Source: PoT sp049331405
Lineage (GTDB): Bacteria > Planctomycetota > Planctomycetia > Isosphaerales > Isosphaeraceae
Length of the DNA: 64,000 nt
Reading direction: 5' to 3'
NCBI RefSeq assembly: GCF_049331405.1
Contig: NZ_CP186274.1
Location: forward strand, 9,362,001 to 9,426,000
The notes under the pieces are model-generated. The model was not told the origin of the DNA. It saw nothing but the letters and a program-made list of their open reading frames with translations, and did no database searches. Positions within the stretch are counted from its first letter, which is position 1, and the number at the start of each line of letters is the position of its first letter. The translations under genes and the position numbers were made by a program. Shown one piece after another: positions 53,201 to 61,737 of the stretch.

Positions 53201-55161
53201 TGATCGACGCCAAGATGCCGAGAGTCCTCGAGATCGCCGCCGAGATCGGTAAGGACCGACGCCGCTTCGATCACCTCCTGAGGGATGTAGTCTCTGGCGA
53301 AGCGAATCCTTCGCAGAAGCTCCACGCAAGGATCGCGCTGCTGCCCGTCGATGCGGAGCAGACGGGGCCGCTCTTCGACCATCTCCTCGAGTGCGATCCC
53401 GAATCGTTCCCCGTGATCCGAGACGCGTTGTACCAGGTCAAGGAACGCGTAACCCCTCGCCTCTGGGAAGTCTGCCGGGCCCCGGCGCAAGCTCCCCAAA
53501 GGCGACTCCATGCCGCCGCGGCCCTGGCGACCTTCGACTCGCGCAATCCCTTATGGGAGGCTCAGGCCGCCATCACCGCGGAGCAACTGACGGAGCAGCC
53601 CTCGCTCCACGTGCCGCACTGGGTCGAGGCCCTGCGGCCGATCAAGGATCGAATCCTCCCCAGGCTCACGGAACTCTTCCACGACCAGACACCCGGCCTC
53701 GAGGCCGAGCGGGCCAGGAACGCCGAAATCCTGGCCGACTACGCGGGCAATCGGCCCGGCCTCATCGCCGACCTAATCCAGAGCGCCCATCCGGTCGAAT
53801 TCCCCGTCCTTTTCGCGAAGTTGCAGGAGCAGCCCGACCCGGCCATCAAGGAGCTCAAGCCATTGCTCGCCCAGGCGACCCAGCCGGGCCGGGCCGAGGT
53901 CTCGGTCCTCGATGCCAAGCATGCGTCGAATCTCGCCGCCGCTCTCATGCGGCTCGGCCGGACCGAGGAGGTCTGGCCGCTCCTCAAGGCAACCCCAAGA
54001 CCTCAACTCCGCAGCTTCCTGATCAAGGACTTCGCCAGGCTCGGGGTCGACCCCGGGGTCCTCGCCGAGAAGTTGCTCATCGAGGCCGAGATATCGACGA
54101 AATCGGCCCTGATCGAGGCGCTCGCCGAGTACAGCGATCGGGATCTCCCCGCCGGCTTCAAGGACAGGCTCCGGCCGATCCTCCTGGACCTGTACGAGAA
54201 CGCCCCGGAACGATCCATCCACGGGGCCTCGACGATCCTGCTCAAGAGATGGGGCTTCGGCGAGGACCTGACGGCGATCAACGCCAGGTTGGCGGGGAAA
54301 CGCCCCGACGACCATCGAGAGTGGCTGATCAACTCGCAGCGAGCGACCATGATCCACATCCCGTCTCCCGTCCGGTTCCAGATGGGCTCGCCGCCCGACG
54401 AACAGGGGAGGGTCGACGGGGAGGATCAGCATCCGGTGTTGATCACGCATGCATATGACATCGGGGCGACCGAGGTCACCGTCCGGGAATTCCGCGCGTT
54501 CCTCGAGGATGAGAGGAACGCCGAACTCCGCGAGACTTTCGCCAAGGCGATGGAGGCTCCCCCAGATCACCCGATCACCCGCGTCTCCTGGTTCGACGCG
54601 CTTCGCTATTGCAACTGGCTGAATGAAAAAGAGGGAATGCCGACGAAGGAATGGCCGTACGTCCCCCCAACCGAGAATGCCTACCAGTCGGGCTTGAAGC
54701 TCGAGCCGGACTACCTGCGCCGGACCGGCTATCGGCTGCCGAGCGAGGCCGAGTGGGAGTTCGCCTGCCGGGGCGGAACGGTCTCGAGCCGATTCTTCGG
54801 GGAGGCGACCGAACTGCTCTCCACCTATGCCAATAACTTCCTGAACTCGGATGAAAAGTTCCGGCCGGTTGGCTCGTTCCTGCCGAATGAATTCGGCCTC
54901 TTCGATATCCAGGGGAACACGACCGAGTGGTGCCTGGAGAACACGGACGAGATGAATCTCCCGGCGGCAGGGGTTGAGGTCATCCTTACCGAGGACCAAA
55001 CTCCCGTCACGCACGAGACGAAGCGTATGATCCGCGGCACGCAGGTGGCCACCCATCCCAGGAATGCGCGATCGGCCAGGCGTTATCACGAACACCCTGG
55101 TGTTAGGTCAGGCCCGTTCGGGTTCCGCCTGGCACGGAGCCGCCCGCTCCCCGATTCATGA
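50278..55161 (+). CDS. Ser/Thr kinase - STAND NTPase - transmembrane - helical repeat - FGE-like fusion protein
   Basis: The 1627-residue protein has a eukaryotic-type kinase (about 160-440: glycine loop from 174 LGVGGFG, HRDVKPSN with D290, DFG at 308). A STAND-type NTPase follows, with YGPSGCGKSSL at about 522 and Walker B LLLVLDQFEQW with D601, then a transmembrane helix (about 939-957). An Arg/Leu-rich helical-repeat region runs about 960-1350. An FGE/SUMF1-like domain runs 1358-1620 (QMGSPPDEQG, YRLPSEAEWEFACRGG, NTTEWCLENTDE, GFRLAR). In the last motif the residues where FGE carries its catalytic cysteines read RGTQVATHPRNARSARR, so oxidase activity is unlikely. Start 50278 has GGGGGAAA upstream; an ATG at 50245 is possible. 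Confidence 0.9.
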   Translation: MAGPEGEKPDPRTEEHFSVPWPVSDDPQVLLDYFRDHTEAGISEKLAWILADQQFRWEQGDPFASEIYFEALGEAADEATVRATIIAAEEDARRRYVLNPTSRGLEGEDRPDGDGKRAAILGDFTTIAERSGMTQHPLQSTEATASLKVPTPPRPALSRSPELIGRYRVSGILGVGGFGRVYLAQDEILDRSVAVKVPHPHRVSRPEDVEQYLDEARILASLDHPNIVPVYDVGRPEDGACFVVSKLIEGSSLSAEGERLAGDFDRVGRLVAEIASALEHAHQRGLAHRDVKPSNILIDGEGRAHLVDFGLALREDDVGKGNVNAGTPAYMSPEQARGEGHRVDGRTDIFSLGVVLYELITGRHPFGYGRREVIMERIATLDPTPPRQFDETIPRELERICLRCLAKRVSDRYATAKDFADDLYHFLEEPSPTPAVPPRPGAGGSGGVPTRGVFESSNESEWRAPVIPRGLRAFDESDATAFLQLLPGPRDRDGLSEAIRFWKNKIEEPEAENTFPVGLIYGPSGCGKSSLVKAGLLPRLAPQVVKIYFEATGDDLEDRLLERLRRRFPTLDPSLGLAESLAAIRRGSALLRRSKLLLVLDQFEQWLHARRADQAGELTRALRQCDGGRLQALIMVRDDFWMASSRLMRELEVKVVDGHNAAAVDLFSIPHARRVLIAFGQAFGTVPARSSEFTTDQRRFLDRAVEALAQEGKVIPVRLALFAEMIKGKPWGTETLRKLGGAVGVGVTFLEETFATASAPPEHQHHQVAARAVLGSLLPEAGADIKGHMRSREAILEASGYRGAPDDFEALMRILDSQTRLLTPIVPESPAEAAEIGEAQAPSSAAEPPMPRYYQLTHDYLVPPIREWLTRKRKETWRGRVELRLEERAGLWNAKPETKQLPSFLEWCEILAATTKRRWSDAEAAMMRVANRHHLLRAGGVAVGVFLVGLAGARFFDRLAEEHENAQARALVRSLIDAKMPRVLEIAAEIGKDRRRFDHLLRDVVSGEANPSQKLHARIALLPVDAEQTGPLFDHLLECDPESFPVIRDALYQVKERVTPRLWEVCRAPAQAPQRRLHAAAALATFDSRNPLWEAQAAITAEQLTEQPSLHVPHWVEALRPIKDRILPRLTELFHDQTPGLEAERARNAEILADYAGNRPGLIADLIQSAHPVEFPVLFAKLQEQPDPAIKELKPLLAQATQPGRAEVSVLDAKHASNLAAALMRLGRTEEVWPLLKATPRPQLRSFLIKDFARLGVDPGVLAEKLLIEAEISTKSALIEALAEYSDRDLPAGFKDRLRPILLDLYENAPERSIHGASTILLKRWGFGEDLTAINARLAGKRPDDHREWLINSQRATMIHIPSPVRFQMGSPPDEQGRVDGEDQHPVLITHAYDIGATEVTVREFRAFLEDERNAELRETFAKAMEAPPDHPITRVSWFDALRYCNWLNEKEGMPTKEWPYVPPTENAYQSGLKLEPDYLRRTGYRLPSEAEWEFACRGGTVSSRFFGEATELLSTYANNFLNSDEKFRPVGSFLPNEFGLFDIQGNTTEWCLENTDEMNLPAAGVEVILTEDQTPVTHETKRMIRGTQVATHPRNARSARRYHEHPGVRSGPFGFRLARSRPLPDS

Positions 55162-55337
55162 CCGCGTTGCATTGTGACGCGATCACCGATCCCGAGGACG
55201 TCCCGTCAGGCGGTCGAATTCGACTTGCTGGACCCGCTGGGCTCTGGCCGCACTTGTTCGACGACTGGGGGAGGATTATGGACGATGTCGCCAGTGGTAC
55301 CGCCCCCGTTCGACGAGTGCCCCTGGAAGCTCGATGA
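55158..55337 (+). CDS. Possible small translationally coupled protein after the kinase fusion
   Basis: The 59-residue frame starts at an ATG that overlaps the kinase stop by four bases (ATGA). Its sequence, with PHLFDDWGRIMDDVASG near the end, looks protein-like, but codon use is less GC-biased than the neighbours and no family is recognised. It may be a real accessory gene or the remains of one. It overlaps the frame at 55285-55443, so at most one is likely to be functional over the overlap. Confidence 0.35.
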   Translation: MTALHCDAITDPEDVPSGGRIRLAGPAGLWPHLFDDWGRIMDDVASGTAPVRRVPLEAR

Positions 55338-55443
55338 ACTGCGAGAGGACGAGCTTGACGATGCCATCAATATGCATCCTTACATAGATTTGAAAAAAAA
55401 GAATTGGCTGCCCTTTATGATCCTTGACAATTATCATGCATGA
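55285..55443 (+). CDS. Possible small acidic protein in an AT-richer patch
   Basis: The 52-residue frame starts at an ATG with GGAGG ten bases upstream and encodes DECPWKLDELREDELDDAIN and a Lys/aromatic tail (YIDLKKKNWLPFMILDNY). An A8 tract (55392-55399) lies inside it. The sequence is markedly more AT-rich than its surroundings. It could be a small protein associated with the kinase fusion or non-coding. I do not recognise it. Confidence 0.3.
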   Translation: MSPVVPPPFDECPWKLDELREDELDDAINMHPYIDLKKKNWLPFMILDNYHA

Positions 55444-55535
55444 AACTTCGACGTGCAAGCGAAGAATCCCCGGCTTCGACCCGAGTCACACCCTTTCATG
55501 CACCCCGGCAAGCCCCTCTCCCGGCCCCCGAGGCC

Positions 55536-56648
55536 TCAGGACTTGACCCAGCAACCCAGGCCATGATGCTCGAGGATCTCCCGCTTCACGCCCCCCAGGC
55601 CGTCGAAGAAGGCGCGGACCTGAGGGAAGGACTCGATGTCGTGGAAGAGGACGCACCCGCCGAGCCTGACGACATGGAGCCAGGCAGAGAAATCGCGGAC
55701 AACCGATTCAAAGGCGTGGTCTGCGTCGATGTGCAGCAAGTCCACAGGCTCGCGAAAACGGAGGCCGACGGTGGTCGTGGGCTCCTTCAGGATCCGGACG
55801 TTGGGGAAGTGGTGTAGGTGGCTCCTGACCCAGGCCTCCGCATCGTCGTGGAGCGTGAACAGGTCGACCCCCAAGATCTCTGCATCCGGGAAATCTCTGG
55901 CGAAGTGGAAGGTCGAGAACCCGTAGTCGACCCCCAGGTCGACGACCCGACGCACCGGGCCGATCGGCCCCACGAGGTCGCGATACTTCGCCTCGAGCCC
56001 GACCCAGGCGCTCGGCTTCGAGAACGGGTCGGCGGGGAGGACAAGCCCGAAGGCCCGAATCTCCGGCTCCAGGCCGATCCAGAACTCCGCCTGATAGCGG
56101 TCTTCGAGCGGCAAGGTCATCGGCGGCGGGAGCCTGCCGAGGTACCGGGCATTCGCCCACCAGAAATTGCCGGCGAAATGCGGCTGAACCCGGCCGAATC
56201 CGGTGCGGGTCCAGTCGGGCCCGCAAGCGTCATGAGTGTCGAGCAGGCCCAGGCATGTCGCGTGGTTGTCGAGGATGAGGGCCTCCATCCCCGCCCGCTG
56301 CCTGCGACCCGCCTCGATCCCATGCGAGATCGCCTTAGTATGCATGTACCAGCACGCGAGGTCCTCCGGACCGGCCTTGGCCTCGTCGTGGAGCCACTGC
56401 AGCGTCGGGAACTCGTAGGCCGACAGCGGGCCCAGGTGCCGGACCTCGGCGCGAGGCCCCAGCCAGCGGACGATCGGCTCCAGATCTTCCCGAGGGTCGC
56501 CGACGACCCCGACCAGGATCCGCGAGGACTTATCCAGCAGACCCGACTCGCGAATCCGGCCGCACTGGGCCTCGACGACCTCCCGCCAGGGGGGGAAGAG
56601 GGCGACGTGGTAGGCGCCGAGGATCGGCCGCGAGGGCTCAGGTCCCAT
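55536..56648 (-). CDS. Glycosyltransferase-like domain fused to a class I methyltransferase
   Basis: The 370-residue protein has an N-terminal half of glycan-enzyme type: ILGAYHVALFPPWREVVE, LLDKSSRILVGVVGD and the CWYMHTKAISHG motif. The C-terminal half is a SAM-dependent methyltransferase with motif I (RRVVDLGVDYGFSTFHFA), acidic residues (EILGVDLF) and VDLLHIDADHAFESV, as in Methyltransf_24/cephalosporin-hydroxylase-like families. The start at 56648 overlaps the next gene's end by 11 bases. Such fusions could add and O-methylate a sugar. The acceptor is unknown. Confidence 0.78.
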   Translation of the reverse strand: MGPEPSRPILGAYHVALFPPWREVVEAQCGRIRESGLLDKSSRILVGVVGDPREDLEPIVRWLGPRAEVRHLGPLSAYEFPTLQWLHDEAKAGPEDLACWYMHTKAISHGIEAGRRQRAGMEALILDNHATCLGLLDTHDACGPDWTRTGFGRVQPHFAGNFWWANARYLGRLPPPMTLPLEDRYQAEFWIGLEPEIRAFGLVLPADPFSKPSAWVGLEAKYRDLVGPIGPVRRVVDLGVDYGFSTFHFARDFPDAEILGVDLFTLHDDAEAWVRSHLHHFPNVRILKEPTTTVGLRFREPVDLLHIDADHAFESVVRDFSAWLHVVRLGGCVLFHDIESFPQVRAFFDGLGGVKREILEHHGLGCWVKS

Positions 56649-57501
56649 TGCCGGCCCCTTGATTCGGATCCTGGAAGTCGTCGAGGCTGTAGTCGAGGCC
56701 CCAGGAAACCGCCACCCTGTGATAATCCTCGGGCGTCGCGGAGTCGTGCCAGAGGAATTGCGGATACCGCACACAGCGATCCGTCCCCATGAACGGCCAC
56801 GGGGCGTAGCCGTCGCGATCCGAAGGGCGAGGGCCTTGCTCTTCATCCCAGCGACGGGCCCGCTCGCAGCGGAAGCGAGCGAGCCTCCGGGCGAAGTCGT
56901 GGATCAGGCCCTCGACGAACGGCTCCCCGGGCTCCAGGGCAACCACCGCCAGGTCATGATGGAGCCGGTGGGCGAACCACTCGCGCACGGCCATCCCGAC
57001 GCACTCCGAGCGGAACCCGAAGCCGAAGCTCTCGGTGTGGCTGCAATACGTGGCGTACTGCGACTCAGTCGCGAGGCCCTGGAGCCCCGAGACCCAGCCC
57101 TCGAGCGGCAGGAACCTGCGCGACATCTTGACGAGGAGGTCGAGCCCCTCGCTCCTCGCCCAGAGCAGGCCCCCCAGGAACGCCGAGACGTCGCCGATGC
57201 AGGGGGGCAGCCGAAACTCGTTCCGCTCGAACTCGCAGCCATATTCCGCGCAGAGGCGGGCGAGGCCCCCCCCCTCGGCACTGGCGTCGTCGTGGACAAG
57301 CAGGGGGATCTGCGGGTAGAACCGCCTGCGAGCCTCGAGTTGCAGGTGGATGTAGGGCACGGCCGCATACGTGCCGATCACCACACCGACCGAAGGGGTG
57401 CCCGAAAAAAGGGATTGCGCCCGCTCGATCAGGTCGGCGACGGAGTAGCCCCCGGCCGCGGTCAGGATCCGAAAGTCATCGCTCGTCCGCGTCATGGTCA
57501 T
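56638..57501 (-). CDS. Glycosyltransferase-like (nucleotide-diphospho-sugar fold) protein
   Basis: The 287-residue protein contains a GT-A-like beginning (SVGVVIGTYAAVPYIHLQLEA, IPLLVHDDASAEGGGLARL) with a DDAS motif in place of the usual DxD. A central region follows (ARSEGLDLLVKMSRRFLPLE). The rest is less conserved. It is probably a glycosyltransferase of the GT2-like type. It overlaps the gene behind it by 11 bases and is preceded by the GT9-like gene after 22 bases, so the three act in one transcript. Confidence 0.7.
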   Translation of the reverse strand: MTMTRTSDDFRILTAAGGYSVADLIERAQSLFSGTPSVGVVIGTYAAVPYIHLQLEARRRFYPQIPLLVHDDASAEGGGLARLCAEYGCEFERNEFRLPPCIGDVSAFLGGLLWARSEGLDLLVKMSRRFLPLEGWVSGLQGLATESQYATYCSHTESFGFGFRSECVGMAVREWFAHRLHHDLAVVALEPGEPFVEGLIHDFARRLARFRCERARRWDEEQGPRPSDRDGYAPWPFMGTDRCVRYPQFLWHDSATPEDYHRVAVSWGLDYSLDDFQDPNQGAGNGT

Positions 57502-57523
57502 GGGGCTTCGGTCCCTCGGAGGA

Positions 57524-58519
57524 TCAATCCCAGCGTCGGTCGTTCAGGTCGCGGAGGGCGCCCCCCTCGTAGTAGAGCTCGATGGAGCGGATGACGTCGT
57601 TCGCCGTGATCATATCCATACACCTCGGGATCACGAGCTCCGGCGCGACCGGCACGGGCAGGAGGCAGAGGTGCGAGGGGTCGTCCTTCTCGTCGCCGTC
57701 ACCGACGGTCTGGCAGCGCGACTTCCAGCAGCCGCCGTTGTCGCAGCAGAGCAACGCACCGTTGGTCTCGAGGAAGCGGTGGTGGCCGTACTTCTCCCAG
57801 GTCGACGGCTCGCGACCGCCCGCCACGACGACGCAGGCCCGGTTCTTGGGCCGGCCCGGCCTGACCTCGACGGCCGCCGCGAGGTGCATCGCGAACGTCA
57901 CAGGGCAGACGACCCCGACCGCGTGATACATCAGCCTCACGAACTGGCGGATGTCGGTCCGGCCCACGAGGTCGATCACACGCTGGAGCTTGGGATGCCA
58001 GTGGTCCACCTCGCCGCACTGGACGAACTGGATCCGGCCGGCGAAGTGGTCGACGACGGCCTGATAGCGCGAGGGGTCCCACCACTTCGCCGTGAAGTCG
58101 TATTTGCCCCCGGCGATGATGATCCAGAAGTCGCGGGTCCAGCCGATCGGCGCCTCCTCGATCTGGCTCATCCACGACTTCTCGCGGTCGGAGATGTGCA
58201 GATCCCCCTTGAACTTCGTCACGGGGATCCGGAGGCCCAGCACCTCCTCGAGGTGGCGTACGTAGCCGAAGATGAAGTGATATGGCCCCTCGTTGCTCTC
58301 ATGAATCAATTCATACTTCATCTCGATGATTTCCACCCCCGGCGCGTCTTCCGAGAGTGGGGTGATGAAGGGGTTGTTCTCCCAGAGGGCCGGGGCGGTC
58401 GTACGCACGTCCGTCCGGAACTGACCCGGGTACGCGAGGTGGAGGTCGCGCACCGCGGCCGTCATCATCACCACGTCGCCCGGGCTGAGGTCGCAGCGGA
58501 GGATCAGGTCGTGTGGCAT
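57524..58519 (-). CDS. GT9-like (heptosyltransferase-type) glycosyltransferase with Cys cluster
   Basis: The 331-residue protein begins LILRCDLSPGDVVMMTAAVRDLHLAYPG, the pattern of the ADP-heptose:LPS heptosyltransferase family (GT9). It continues with FWIIIAGGKYDFTAKWW and GVVCPVTFAMHLAAA. An extra insertion near the C-terminus (LLCCDNGGCWKSRC) has five cysteines and could bind a metal. The ATG at 58519 is preferred to a GTG six bases earlier. It is the first gene of the three-gene cluster and probably acts in surface glycan assembly. Confidence 0.8.
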   Translation of the reverse strand: MPHDLILRCDLSPGDVVMMTAAVRDLHLAYPGQFRTDVRTTAPALWENNPFITPLSEDAPGVEIIEMKYELIHESNEGPYHFIFGYVRHLEEVLGLRIPVTKFKGDLHISDREKSWMSQIEEAPIGWTRDFWIIIAGGKYDFTAKWWDPSRYQAVVDHFAGRIQFVQCGEVDHWHPKLQRVIDLVGRTDIRQFVRLMYHAVGVVCPVTFAMHLAAAVEVRPGRPKNRACVVVAGGREPSTWEKYGHHRFLETNGALLCCDNGGCWKSRCQTVGDGDEKDDPSHLCLLPVPVAPELVIPRCMDMITANDVIRSIELYYEGGALRDLNDRRWD

Positions 58520-58878
58520 GCTCACCGAGACATTCGAGGGTCGGAGGATTCAACCGCGACGTCGGGGCTTGAAATCCTCACGCTGACGGGACAAAGTCGC
58601 CTGTTGGGATCCGATTCGATTCCGATGCGATTCGTAGAGAGAGGGGTTCGCGACGGCCACGGGCCCGATGGTCACCGGAGAGGAAGGACGACTCCAGGGG
58701 TCCAGGTGTCTCGTCGGACGCATCGACGAGGCTTGAACGAAGCCGAGGCATGTCGCAATGGACAGCATATCAATCAAGACGTCGATTGATAATAACAGAA
58801 ATCAGAACACTCGAAGAATCAACACGGGTCGTCCCGCGGACGGGCGGATCGAGCAGCGGCGATGGGGGACGTGTGGAG
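58520..58878. other. Divergent intergenic region before the DUF1559 gene
   Basis: These 359 bases separate the minus-strand glycan cluster and the plus-strand DUF1559 gene and should hold both promoters. The stretch 58775-58815 is AT-rich and is the likely site of the plus-strand promoter. No gene was supported. Confidence 0.4.
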
Positions 58879-59706
58879 ATGTGGAAACCTCGAATCCTGG
58901 TGCGATGGCTGGTCGGGGTGGCGTTGGTTGTGATCCTGCTCGTCGGCGGCGGGGCCGTGATGGAGCGGGTGAACCAGTCGCGCTGCCGCAAGAACCTCCA
59001 GCAGTTGGGCCTGGCGCTCACGTTGTACGCGAGCACGAACCGAGGGTATTACCCATCGGGAACAATCCCGAATCCGGCACTCCCCCCCGAGAGGCGGCTG
59101 AGCTGGATGGTGCAGCTCGGGCAGATCAGCATGCTGGGCGCGGGGATCGAGCTGCAAATCGACCCGGCCAAATCCTGGGATGACCGCGTAAACCTCGACG
59201 TCCCCGTCGCGGTCGGCGGGCCTGGCCACGTCCGATTCGAGGATCACCTCCGCACGTTCCCGGTCCTCGTCTGCCCGGTCGATCGCGACCTCGAGAACCT
59301 GGGCACGCTGAACGCCACGAACTACATCGGGATCGGCGGCCTCGGCGAGGATTCGCCCGAGTTACCCTCGGGCCATCGCAGGGCCGGGGTCTTCGGATAC
59401 GACCGGATCACCCGGCAGTCGGACATCAAGGATGGCCTATCCGCCACGATGGCCGTGGTCGAGACGGCACGCACGCAAGGAGGCTGGACCGCCGGGGGCC
59501 TTCCCACTCTCCGGGGCCTCGACGAAGACCGCCCGCCTTACCTCGGGAAAGGGGGGCAATTCGGGGGCCTTCATCGCGGAGGCGTCATGGTCGCCTTCGC
59601 CGATGGATCCGTCCGTTTCCTCCGCGAGACGATCGACCCCAGGGTCTTCGAAAGCCACTCGACCATCGCCGGCCGAGAGACGATCCCGGTGCCTTCGAAG
59701 GAGTGA
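58879..59706 (+). CDS. DUF1559 (pseudopilin-like) protein
   Basis: The 275-residue protein has an N-terminal helix (LVRWLVGVALVVILLVGGGAVM) followed by QSRCRKNLQQLGLALTLYAS. It ends with the DUF1559 signature HRGGVMVAFADGSVRFL. This family is enormously expanded in planctomycetes. Most members start with a prepilin-type cleavage site; this one lacks the usual GF-T-LIE motif, so it may be membrane-anchored and not processed. The start could also be a GTG six bases earlier. Role unknown. Confidence 0.87.
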   Translation: MWKPRILVRWLVGVALVVILLVGGGAVMERVNQSRCRKNLQQLGLALTLYASTNRGYYPSGTIPNPALPPERRLSWMVQLGQISMLGAGIELQIDPAKSWDDRVNLDVPVAVGGPGHVRFEDHLRTFPVLVCPVDRDLENLGTLNATNYIGIGGLGEDSPELPSGHRRAGVFGYDRITRQSDIKDGLSATMAVVETARTQGGWTAGGLPTLRGLDEDRPPYLGKGGQFGGLHRGGVMVAFADGSVRFLRETIDPRVFESHSTIAGRETIPVPSKE

Positions 59707-60305
59707 GCGAGCCGCTCGACCGATGTCGAAACCCGACGGCCAAAACGAAGGGCATCGGACATCTACCCTTCACTCGGCCAGCCTTTTTGGGTAGGATCCT
59801 GGCGTCGACGGCGTTCGAGCCGAGCGAGCCAAATTATCGCGACCGGCACGCTGAGAGCATGAGGCTTCTCAGGCCGGTCGCAAGACTCTCTCATTTGCAA
59901 AGATTTCCAAACGACTCTCGTCCCGGGTTCGGGGCGGGATCGAATGCTTCGCTCGCCACGCCCCGGGGCAATTTCCGAGCGTTCTCGTCTTTCTCAGGAC
60001 GTACGACGGCGTGGCTGCAGGATTTTCGACTTACGGACGGTCCCGGACTCTCACTCTCTGAGCCCGGTCCGATCATCCGCGAAACGTGGGCGCGACCTCT
60101 CCCGAGGATTCAAGGGATGGTCTGAGGCCCGGAATTTGCTCTGAACCGAGGACAAGGCCAGCAACCGCGGGCGATCGATCGATCACCTCTCCCGATCTCG
60201 ATCGAATCGCAGAAGCGCCATCGGTCACGGGGATCGACCCGACGGACTTCCAGATCCGTCCTCGACCCTGCTTTCTCCCGAGGCGACAAAGAAGAAGGAG
60301 CCGAC
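59707..60305. other. Intergenic region before the DUF1501 gene
   Basis: About 600 bases without a supported gene. A 140-codon frame (59703-60125) lacks a ribosome site and any recognisable motif. The promoter of the DUF1501 gene must be here. Confidence 0.4.
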
Positions 60306-61721
60306 ATGATCAGCCTGACCAGGGGCTCGTCACGTCTTTGCGACGGCGTCACGCGCAGGGACTTCCTGCGCATCGGGTCGCTCGGCACGATGGGGCTCGG
60401 CCTGCCAGGCCTGCTCCGCGCGGAAAGCCTGCTCGAGGCCGACCGACCGCCCCGGTCGAAGGCCAAGAGCTGCATCCTCTTCTACCTCCAGGGGGGGCAG
60501 AGCCAGCTCGAGACGTTCGACATGAAGCCCCGCGCCCCCGAACAGGTGCGCGGGGTCTTCAAGCCGATCGCCACGAATGTCCCGGGGACGCAGATCTGCG
60601 AGCACCTGCCCAGGCTCGCGCGCATGGCGGACAAGTACGCGCTCATCCGTTCGATGACGCACAAGTTCGCGACCCACAACCCGGCCGGTTATTACTCGCT
60701 CTGCGGCCAGCCCCCGGATCGCGACCAGTTCGACCTCCGCCGCTCGCCCGACGACCACCCGAACCCGGGAGCGATGACGGCCAAGCACAAGCGAGGGCTC
60801 GACCTGATCCCGCCGTTCGTCCAGCTCTCCGGCCCGCTCGTGGGCGACATCGGCATCCCGATGCCCGGACAGACGGGCGGATTTTTGGGCGCATCGTACG
60901 ACCCCTTCTGCGTCACGCTCGACCCCAATGAGCCGAATTTCGGCATCGACGAGCTCTCCTTGCCGGTCGATGTCACGCCGCAACGGCTCGAAGGGCGGCA
61001 GCGGCTCCTCGACGTTGTCCAGGAGCAGTTCCCCAAGATCCGCGACGCCCAGGAGATGGATCGGCTCAATGAGCACTATAAGCGGGCCTTCCAGCTCGTG
61101 ACCTCGGTCGAGGCGCGCCAGGCGTTCGACATCGGCCGGGAACCCGCCTCGGTCCGCGACCGCTATGGCCGGCACACGCAGGGGCAGTCGCTCCTGCTGG
61201 CCCGACGCCTCATCGAGTCGGGGGTCCGCTTCGTGACGGTCTACTGGGGAGGGGCCCTCAACGTCCCCGATAGCTACTGGGACACGCACACCGACAGCAT
61301 CCCCAAGCAGCGTGACCGGCTCCTCCCCCGGTTCGACCAGTGCCTCTCGGCCTTGCTGGAAGACCTGGACGACCGCGGCCTGCTCGACTCGACCCTCGTC
61401 GCGAGCCTCGGCGAGTTCGGCCGCACGCCCAAGATGGGGCAGACGACCGGCGAGAACGGCACCGACCAGACCGGCCGCGACCACTGGCCGCACTGCTACT
61501 CGGTCCTGCTCGCGGGGGGCGGCGTGACCGGCGGCGCCGTCATCGGCGAATCCGACCGCTTCGCCGCCCAGCCTGCCGAGCGTCCCACCGCCCCCGAAGA
61601 CCTCGTCGCCACGATCTACGACGCCCTCGGGCTCGACTGGTCCGTCGAGGTCAACGACCGCCTGGGCCGCCCCTTGCCAATCACCCGGGGCCAACCCATC
61701 AACGAGCTCTTCGAGTCCTGA
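60306..61721 (+). CDS. DUF1501 protein with Tat signal (alkaline-phosphatase/sulfatase fold)
   Basis: The 471-residue protein starts with a Tat-type signal (VTRRDFLRIGSLGTMGLGLPGLL). It carries the DUF1501 family motifs: ILFYLQGGQSQLETFDMKP, HLPRLARMADKYALIRSM, SLGEFGRTPKM and DHWPHCYSVLLAGGGVTGG. The family belongs to the alkaline-phosphatase-like superfamily and is very abundant in planctomycetes, usually paired with a DUF1549/DUF1553 cytochrome-type gene. No such partner lies next to this one. GAAGGAG is close to the ATG. It may hydrolyse sulfated or phosphorylated polysaccharides, but no activity has been assigned to the family. Confidence 0.92.
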   Translation: MISLTRGSSRLCDGVTRRDFLRIGSLGTMGLGLPGLLRAESLLEADRPPRSKAKSCILFYLQGGQSQLETFDMKPRAPEQVRGVFKPIATNVPGTQICEHLPRLARMADKYALIRSMTHKFATHNPAGYYSLCGQPPDRDQFDLRRSPDDHPNPGAMTAKHKRGLDLIPPFVQLSGPLVGDIGIPMPGQTGGFLGASYDPFCVTLDPNEPNFGIDELSLPVDVTPQRLEGRQRLLDVVQEQFPKIRDAQEMDRLNEHYKRAFQLVTSVEARQAFDIGREPASVRDRYGRHTQGQSLLLARRLIESGVRFVTVYWGGALNVPDSYWDTHTDSIPKQRDRLLPRFDQCLSALLEDLDDRGLLDSTLVASLGEFGRTPKMGQTTGENGTDQTGRDHWPHCYSVLLAGGGVTGGAVIGESDRFAAQPAERPTAPEDLVATIYDALGLDWSVEVNDRLGRPLPITRGQPINELFES

Positions 61722-61737
61722 CGACCCGGCCGGCGTT

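Noticed and set aside
59703..60125. A 140-codon frame downstream of the DUF1559 gene
   Set aside because: No ribosome site, no recognisable domain and composition like random GC-rich DNA.
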